Of a stretch of DNA of 64,000 bases, positions 56,560 to 64,000 are shown piece after piece. Position 1 is the stretch's first letter, and each line of letters opens with the position of its first letter. The stretch spans positions 310,001 through 374,000 of the forward strand of contig JAJEKV010000107.1 of assembly GCA_021234155.1 (NCBI GenBank). Direction: 5' to 3'. Both the position numbers and the translations under genes were made by a program. The notes below the pieces were generated by a model. That model made no database searches. It was given only the letters and a program-made list of their open reading frames with translations, and was not told the origin of the DNA. This stretch comes from Isoetes taiwanensis. Taxonomy: Eukaryota > Streptophyta > Lycopodiopsida > Isoetales > Isoetaceae.

Positions 56560-57365
56560 CTTTCTTGTGGACAGCTCTTACTCTGATAGGAGCTTGGGAT
56601 AGTCTTATAAATGTCGAATTCGGATACATCGCTGGTTGTGGCAGAAAATCATCAAAAAAAACGGCAACTTTTACTCAGTTGCAACTACTTACGGTGTTTT
56701 ATAGAGAACCAAGAACCTATTTCATGCTAAACGAGAATTCCGAAATTCTCTAATTAATTAATTCTTGCTTTGTTCTAAGAGTAATCGGTTGTGATCTATT
56801 TTTGATACAAAAAGATCCATCTATTTACGATCCATCTATTTTGGATCCATCTATTTTGGCTGAAAAGGACTCCTAATGTTTCACAATGCACAGAAAGCCC
56901 TATTTTTCAATAAACCCTTTTTTTTTTTTGAGAGTAAGAGGTGTTTTTTCCATTAATTAATTAAAGCCATACAAATATTGTGACTGATGGGAAAAATCCA
57001 TATCAGTAGCCACCAGAGTTAAATAAGTTTAAACAGGAAAATGATAATATGATAAAATGTATCTTCAAGCTTGTGAACAAATACAAGAAAACTTCACACC
57101 AGCTGCACCAAGTTTGAGAGATAATGTGTGAATATGAAGTGCCTTGCCCTTTGTGAGAGGGCAGAAATCACAACCCCCTGCTGTGACCAGAAGACCAAAA
57201 CCTGCATGAACAAAAAGCCAAGCAAAATGCTAGAGCTTGTAATTAGACAAGCAATAGATACAATATTGAGTACTAGCAGATGAGCTATTGACAGGAGATA
57301 TGGTGCCAATGAGAAGGGAGCTATAGGTATTTGAAGCTCGGGATGAAAGTTTTGGCTAGAGAGTC
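56560..57365. other. Spacer without a recognised gene
   Basis: AT-rich; a triple gatccatctattt repeat lies at about 56814-56862 and a T-run at 56916-56930. No coding signal. Confidence 0.5.
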
Positions 57366-58076
57366 TCATTCCTGCATTTTCTGATCAAATATGGCATTGT
57401 AGACCCAGTAGAAGCCTTTGTCTGTACCAAAGTGATAGCTGTTATATTCAGATCCATTCTCCATCAGCAATGAGTGAAGATCACCTTTTCCCATGAGGAG
57501 TAGCAATGTACCATACAAATCTGCTAACATCTTATGAGAGTAGTATAACTCCCTATATCTGCTGAGCTGTCTATCAGTCAAAGAGTAGTGATACATGAAC
57601 AAAAAGTTGAAGATGCAGTACATCTGTACGACTTCTCTGCAGTAAATTTTGGCCCAAGAGTTTTCATCACTGTTTAATCTGACCTGATAGAGTTTCAATT
57701 CATCTGCTGATGCATTAGGCCCGGAGGCTTCAAGTCTGTAACACCTGTGTTGTTGCTGTATAGGGTAGCTTCATGATAGCTTAGCATTGTATCAAATTTG
57801 GTCCTGCCTTCCCCCTTGAGAAATTCCAGATACTCTATCAATGACAACAGAAAAAGGGGCATTAGAATTAATGACATCAAGTTTTGAAACAAAAATATTG
57901 AAGCTACCAACAAATTTACCAACTCCATCCCATTTCCTGTCATAAGAACCTGCAGCTTTACTTTTGTGAGCAGTACCAAAAACTGGAAAAAAACTGGAAA
58001 AAAACCATTTGCCAACGTAATCACACATGTAAGAGGGTTGTCTAGCAAATCGGAAAAAAACCCCAAAATTCCGCAT
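57366..58076 (-). pseudogene. Broken unrecognised coding region
   Basis: Three minus-strand frames follow one another with shifts near 57840 and 57715 and read like one protein. Recognisable runs: HKSKAAGSYDRKWDGVGKFV, EFLKGEGRTKFDTMLSYHEA, LYQVRLNSDENSWAKIYCRE, then an aromatic-rich end (YHFGTDKGFYWVYNAIFDQK) and a stop near 57366. I know no family with these motifs. It lies 1.2 kb from the palindrome element and may be another transposon-carried gene. Confidence 0.45.
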
Positions 58077-59945
58077 CTAAGGTATCTTTGGATACTAAAG
58101 ATCCCTCTACACGCTGAGGAAAAAAAATTGCGCTTAAAAGATAAAATTTGGCTGACTTACGAGGGTTCAAAGTAAGGGGGTGTCAGATGCCAATTCCGAA
58201 TCCCTTCTGGCTGGTCCACACAGGCCTAACAGCTTGCCAGCATGGCCCCCCAGGCCATGCATCGCTAGATAGGGTCGCCTCCTATCGTGCACGAGCGAAC
58301 TTCCACTACGCACCTGTCGCCTAGTGTCATGCAGTCTAGGAAAGTGAATAGCCTTATGTCTTCCTTGCGATCGCGAGTCCCCAAATTGCTATCATGGCCT
58401 AATGGTCCAGTTGATGTGGGCTTGCTAACCATAGAACACGGCCACATTTGGGGGATCTTCGCTAAACTGTAGACCATTCCAGACCACAATTGGTTTGGAT
58501 GCTTCAATCACCTTGCAATTTTTCCCCAGATCTCTCAATCATGCTGCCTTTTTATTGAGTTTGGGTTTGCCGTAAATTGAACCTCCCACACAAGCCGTGT
58601 AAGGGGGTAATAATTCCTCCTCCCCTTTAAATCGAGGGGGTGAATTCAGCCCAAAAACCATCTTGCGTTTACAACTTGCGAAGCTCTTGGATCCAGTCGA
58701 TTGTTCTTATCTAGTAAGCATCGTTGTCTTGGTTTGGCTTGATCCTGCTATGCTGATAATTTGGAGTTTTCTTTGCCAATTTAATGGATTTGTGGCTATG
58801 ATCCCCTGGCTTCGGTCTTCCAAATCCAGGTAGGAAACTGCCCAATATTCCCTCTCCTTCAAAGAAGAGGACCCAGGCGATTCTAGTTGGTACTTAAGGA
58901 ACATCGTCCTTCACTATGAAGAACTGCTTGATCAATCAAACTGAAGTCGGCCATGCTCCAACTTAAGTGTCTAGGCATGTTCAAAGGTGGCGGACCAGGT
59001 TCATCATGCCAAGAATGATGAAGATCTTGTGCATTGTACTGTTACCATATCTGAGGGCGATAAGGTGAAATTTGAGTCACATATCGGCCCTGACTAGCCC
59101 CTCCGTGCGTATTTAGACTAAACCCTCACTTACCCTATGCTACCCTTGTCTACTACCCTATACGCAGCCTCTTGGGCATTATATTTTTTATATCGAGTGT
59201 AACAGCCCTGTGGAGGCATTCTGATCAAAAATATATTATAGCCCTGATGGACATTTTGAACGAAGATCTTCATCTAGAAAATAACTTGCAAACAAAAATG
59301 AGACTGATGTTGTCTTAAGTTTATGAATGTCTACACTAAACAATTTGATTGTCTGCACTAAACAATCACTTGTCACATCCTCCAATTTAGTTGTATATTT
59401 TACAAGGCAGCTCACGTTTAAAGCATTTATTTGAATGAACTACAATCTTACACAAGTGGAGCCTACTATTCAACCATCTCATCTCTATCATAATCTTCAT
59501 GTAATAAAAAAAACATTAACTCGCGCACTTTCCTATGGCAACCTCCTAATTTACAACAAACTAGATCTTACCATCTCAAGAGCATGTGTGTCCTCCTTTA
59601 ATCTTGATGTTGCTTAATTGTCCTGCAATACATCTGTTAAACCCCAATAGCACATGTACGTACTCAATTGCAACATAAGATATCATAAGTCGCTAAATCT
59701 ACCTGAGCCATATCAGCACGCCAAGTACTAAAAAATGTCTCATCCTTGTCCCTTTCCCTTGCAATATCACCAAATTCTACCATTTCTCGGATGTCCGTTG
59801 CTTTGTTAATGGTCCTAGGATTGTCATTAACCAGTCCAAGATTTGTTGTTGCAATAACTCGCCCATCTAAGAGTGTCCAACCTAAAGGAATTGGCCAATC
59901 CTGAGTTAGTTGGCCTAGATTGTTGGCTAGATCCCATCTTTTTAG
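58077..59945. other. Stretch without a recognised gene, possibly LTR-derived
   Basis: 58160-58700 is GC-richer, starts around gggggtgtcagatgcc and has no ORF with a known domain, like a plant LTR body. No paired end or target duplication was found. The remainder is AT-rich. Confidence 0.35.
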
Positions 59946-59949
59946 TGAG

Positions 59950-60055
59950 GCAGGGATTTTTTAATCATAGTAGTAATGATTGTACTAGCCCATTGTATGG
60001 GTCCCATGACCTATTGGTCTCCGTGGACGTTAAAAAATATATTCTATTCTATTCT
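59950..60055 (+). mobile_element. 5'-truncated LINE tail
   Basis: Near-identical to 15335-15420: the block with tgtactagcccattgtatgg, then tctccgtggacg, then TTCTA units. Shares the tail of LINE C, so it is a very short retrotransposed end. Confidence 0.75.
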
Positions 60056-60374
60056 TATAGTGCTAACCTTGTTTGCAATTGGTCTCACCAAACGGGATGC
60101 ATCCATCTATGATAATAACATGAGGCTCTACACCATCATCTTTATAAAGGTGTATGTTTTCAAGGTTGCAACCAACATCTTGGGTGAGATCAATGATTTT
60201 TTTTATTGAAGGATGTCATTCTATTCATCATCACATCATGATTTACATTCTATATCACTTTATTCTGCATATCACATGAAAGCCAATCCACTACCTAGGC
60301 GCGATATGCTAGAAGCTGCTTAAGATGTGATTATCAAGTACATATGGCAGGTTTAAGGTCTCTACTACAAGATC

Positions 60375-60505
60375 GGTTAGTTGTACTTGAACCCATGACC
60401 TCGAGCCAATGGATTTTTAAGGTCCTCGTTACTAGACCAACAATGATCAGGTTTGAACCCGTCCTCGGGTGTGGCATTTTATGGTCTTGCCACTAGACCA
60501 TGCCT
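60375..60505 (-). mobile_element. Dimeric tRNA-derived SINE fragment
   Basis: Reading the minus strand from 60500: A box tggtctagtgg (60490-60500), B box gggttcaaac (60451-60460), then a second A box tggtctagt (60431-60439) and a second B box gggttcaagt (about 60385-60394). Two tandem Pol III promoters of tRNA type within ~115 bp. A similar B box (gggttcaaaac on the minus strand) abuts the 5' end of LINE E near 48300. Confidence 0.65.
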
Positions 60506-60509
60506 AAAG

Positions 60510-63500
60510 GGCGGAGTGGGATCAATGTTCTCATGGGCAACAAGTTGGCTATCATGAGCCAACTACTGGTTAGGCTGCTGCAACATTATGGCTTCATGAA
60601 TTTGGCTGCATGGACATGTGCTTTCAATTGTCCTTGTTCTCCAAGGGTTGAGCTCTTAGAAATAGGACTCTTCCCTCTCCTTTACAGCTACCATTAAAGT
60701 TATTTTGATATTTTTATTTATCTCGATAGAGCACCTGTGAAATTCCACATCGGCCAATGAGATGAAAGCATGGTTCATTTTATTCCACTCTTATATGGCA
60801 CCTTTTTTTTTTATTGAGATTTTATTTTAACCATGGCATTAGATTAAACAGAATCTTCGGGTTCACTCATTTTAAGCCCCAATTAGTGGGATGGCGGAGG
60901 GTTGTGCATGATTTAGGCAAAGCAAAATTTAATCATGGTTTGAGCATATTTGCCTTTATTTATTCTATAGCTTCTTGTGTGGTGCATTAGTTAATTGATT
61001 ACTTTAACTTCTCATGATTCTTGTGATTAGAATGTCCTCAAAGTGTTTAAAAATAAGTCAGATTGTTCTTGATAAAATGTTCAACATGGCAATGGATTAA
61101 TTTGCACATATCTGTTGATTCTTGGGTTACCGTGAAGCCTAAACAATACAATCATCACAGGGTGAAGAAGTACAAGCTCAAGGACTTGATTTCACATTTG
61201 AAGGCCCAGGTGCTTGGGTTCCTGACCAGTCAAGGTGGAAAATTCATGGATCAGCTTATAGTTGCACATGCATTTGGGGCTCAAGACATGATGAAAGATG
61301 ATATTTCTAAAGCTTCAGTGTTTCCAAAACTTGATGTAAATTGTCTATGCTTGCCTGACTTCAAGGATAGAGTTTAACACAAAGCATAACTGGTGTCTTG
61401 GATGTACACCATTGTTTGATTGGAAATTCTTGACTATGTAACAATAGTCAATGCTCCAACATTATCACTTTTGCGTAGAGGGATTATCGAGATGGCTACT
61501 TTTACTGCATTTCGATTTTTATTGACAAGAGTAGCAGCTAAGTTATTGATTGAAAGAGGAGGGGTTCCCAGTGGAGTGAAGCCTTCATTTCCATATACAT
61601 ACTTGCATTCATGTTCAAGAATGTGGGGACACTAAGAGTTGCACCTCAAACGATACCTTTAAAGGAGCTAGAGAAGAATCATTGGACCAAATGTTACATG
61701 GACAAAGGAGGATCATGATGAAACTGGTGGCCAAATAACCAAGTGCCCAGTGGACTCCAACAGCTTGATATTCAGATAACCTTACGTTTTTCTATTGCTT
61801 CTACTTTACAAAGGATAGTGCAAACTTTAAATGTGAACATCAATGGACGCTAACAGAATGTAGAAAGTTACTGGAGTCACTCACAGGATATTCTGAGTTT
61901 CATTTCTTTGTAGATGCTAGAAGGTCGGAGTGCACTGTGACATGCAAAGATTGTATAGTTCCACATCACGTGAGATTCAAACATGATATTTAATTTAGTG
62001 TTGTGTTTAATACGAGAAAAAATTGAGCTATTCTTGGTTTAATTGGGGTTCAACTCTCAAGGGCAAGACTGCTTATAATTATATGCAATTAATGCAACTC
62101 CATCCTAACTTTTTGTAGTCTATCTATGAGAAGAATGCAGTATATTGAGAAGAATTGGATTGCAAATGTGAGATTTTTATCTCTTTAGTTGATCTTCAAG
62201 CAGGGTACTTACCTCTGATCTGATTATTTCGCAGACAATATAGGTTCTTTTATGTTGTACTCTTCATGCAGCAGAGCATGTTGTGTCATGGGTTAATCCA
62301 TGCGAGTCGTATCCAGCTTGCTCAACTGCTCATCCATGTAAATTGTTCTGATCACCTTGCCATAATATGTAGCAAAATAACAGGGGGTTATTTTTGTATT
62401 TTTATACACTTTTTAACATGGTTTTCATATGATTTGGCGATCGTATTGAATGAGCTGTACTAATTAGTACTTCTAGAGTGCGCGTTGTATTTTGTTATCA
62501 AAAAATCCATGTTGTAATGGTCTACCCCTTCATTTTCCTATTTCGTTCCCTCAGGCATGCAAAGCTCGAGCATTTTTGTATTAGGGTTTTGAACCCTCTC
62601 TCTTTTCTCTCGAGCTAAAAATTTTTTTTAAGGACGCTTCTGTGATGTCTGTTTAGGATTGGCTTCCATGATTTTTGTGTGGTGGCTTCCAGAATAAACC
62701 CCAGGGATTTTGCAGGGTTGAATTTATTACGGCATGCACACAAGTCCACGAATTTGCAGGGCCGGACTTGGTTTGCTACAGTTGCCTTCTTTTGTTTAGG
62801 AGGTGGACCGGAAGGATTGGGGCCATTATGCAAGACGTTTAACTGGCACTAGAGTAGAAGCCCGCCTCCGGCTATGTTCCTGTCTGCAAGATAGCTGTTC
62901 CGGATAGCTGGTGTCTGATCTGTGGTGTCTATGGTGTGAAGCCATGGCAGAAAAGACTTTCATAGGTATTTTTTTAGCTATTTATGACCTACATGAGTTC
63001 CACAGGCCGCTGTCTGATTCTGAGTTAAGTCTTTGTAAGGATCAGTCTTGTAAAAAATTGTATACTAGTGGCTAAGATGTACATGTTCAAGCTCCAATCT
63101 TCAAGGCTCAAGCCAATGATGGGAATGTCGTTGGTCACAAGTGGGTTGGAATTTTATACCAGAAATAGCCTAGTTGGGCTATCAAAGTTGTGTTTGTTGA
63201 TCTGTCATTCATCCCTCCATTTTTCTCAGGTTGGTTCTTTTGCTCTATAAACTCTAGAAGTTTATGTGCACACAATTTTCTTTTCGTACTTGTACAGTGA
63301 TATGATTGAGATCAAATTTTGCTGATGATAAGGAAAATATCCACTCTTTGAACTTCTATATAACAAATTTGCTAGACATTTTAGCACCCAGATATTACAT
63401 TTTGTTCTTAGATTTGCTCATGCATTTTGTTTGCTTTTCCTCTTCCAGCTTGCAGCCGGTACTAGCTCTGATCCAACAGCATAATCGGATATGTTTATTC

Positions 63501-64000
63501 ATGGCATGATTTGTGTCTAAATTTTATGTTGAAGTAATAAGAAGGCTGTGGCAGTCCAGCACGATGTTATTTGATCCAGCATGTGATTGTCATTTGATCT
63601 ATTCAAGATTCAGGCGCAGGATGCCACGATAGTTTGATATAGATAGACAAATGCACTTATTTTCTAGCCACTTTTTCCCCTTGGATTATTTTAAGAGTTA
63701 AAGGAAGCATCTAAGGAATTGGCTCAGGGCTTGTGTTCTAAACTTCTATGACCATTGAAGGTACATTTCTTCTTTCAAATATATTGTGCCATTTTGCTAC
63801 ATATTCTTAACTCGAGGATTCAAGTTCTGCTCCATTTCATCAGTTTGACAAACCTGTGGAAGCAATGTCTCCAGAGAGGGGATGCACTTTCTCAAGGCAA
63901 CCACAGATGGATACACCGATGCTTAAAAATGCAAATATAATCATAGAATATGTAGCATAATAACAGGGGGTTTTCTTTGTGTTTTTGTACGCTTTTGACA
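60510..64000 (+). other. Unrecognised region with ORF fragments and a repeat pair
   Basis: 61063-61377 and 61420-61635 are open and somewhat protein-like (KYKLKDLISHLKAQVLGFL; AAKLLIERGGVPSGVKPSF), and 61800-61990 has FFVDARRSECTVTCKDC, but no family is known to me and stops separate them; probably an old transposon. 62362-62415 and 63946-64000 share a ~50-bp block (tgtagca-aataacagggggt), the second running off the window. No complete gene is seen. Confidence 0.35.
62362..62415 (+). repeat. Dispersed repeat, partner at 63946-64000
   Basis: aacagggggtt with matching flanks on both sides; direct orientation, 1.58 kb apart. Could be two ends of one element extending to or beyond the window edge. 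Confidence 0.6.

Larger units (their letters stand above)
49100..56600. mobile_element. Candidate two-gene transposon with repeated 16-bp palindromes
   Basis: Divergent genes: DUF7869-like (-) at 49165-50580 and an unrecognised multi-exon gene (+) at 52314-56205. Versions of the palindrome GATCGCGGCCGCGATC lie at 50726, 50912, 50991, 52370, 52449, 52489, 52523, 52557, 54197, 56422 and 56528. Flanking bases are also shared: cctccacaagatcgc at the left is the reverse of gcgatcttgtggag in the central array, and gcgatcctgctgag at the right is the reverse of ctcagcaggatcgc. Such subterminal and internal repeats are typical transposase or partner binding sites. True ends and target duplications were not found, so the limits are approximate. 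Confidence 0.45.

Noticed and set aside
58160-58700. Solo LTR
   Set aside because: Composition fits, but I could not identify a matching end, a second copy or a target duplication.

Overview
The window reads as nuclear DNA of a land plant, probably a seed-free plant with a large genome such as a fern or lycophyte. Its genes have many small exons with GT-AG introns, the introns are stretched by transposons, there are plant-type housekeeping genes, and old and young mobile elements are dense. There are no bacterial operons, rRNA genes, full tRNA genes or CRISPR arrays. The lineage is an inference; the plant origin is well supported.

Three recognisable host genes were rebuilt exon by exon. (1) 235-4508 (+): a complete 8-exon ferroportin/IREG iron exporter of about 494 residues. 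(2) 18340-19169 (+): the 3' part of a GPI-anchored beta-1,3-glucanase (end of GH17, then an X8/CBM43 domain); the catalytic barrel is missing. (3) 23875-40590 (-): a complete 13-exon CNNM/ACDP-type (DUF21 + CBS) membrane protein of about 516 residues, spread over 16.7 kb because intron 3 (8.0 kb) and intron 4 (4.5 kb, with a LINE inside) are expanded. There is also a pair of unrecognised 80-residue genes at 45170-45412 and 48733-48975 (+). They have matching promoters (TATAAAAG exactly 43 bp before each ATG) and a LINE has landed between them.

The rest is mostly mobile DNA. 5413-7640 is a small element coding for an HUH single-strand endonuclease (HLH motif, then YCMK), bounded by 61-bp direct repeats with a strong hairpin near its right end. 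7.7-15.5 kb is a nested pile: LINE remnants on both strands, an LTR family carrying a ~370-bp inverted repeat, a copia integrase scrap and a tRNA-derived SINE. 25.8-29.7 kb and 45.5-48.35 kb are decayed LINEs with endonuclease and reverse transcriptase. 41.2-41.6 kb is a hAT C-terminal domain, and 43.17-44.7 kb is a solo LTR of the family seen at 9-11 kb.

The most unusual part is about 49.1-56.6 kb. A DUF7869-like gene on the minus strand and a multi-exon gene of unknown family on the plus strand (with a faint ParB-like GNHS signature) are arranged divergently. Copies of a 16-bp palindrome, GATCGCGGCCGCGATC, occur between, inside and on both sides of them, largely in introns and flanks. It looks like a decayed two-gene DNA transposon whose own protein may bind the palindromes. 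From 57 kb to the end I see only a broken unrecognised coding region, a LINE tail, a dimeric SINE, unrecognised ORF fragments and a repeat pair.
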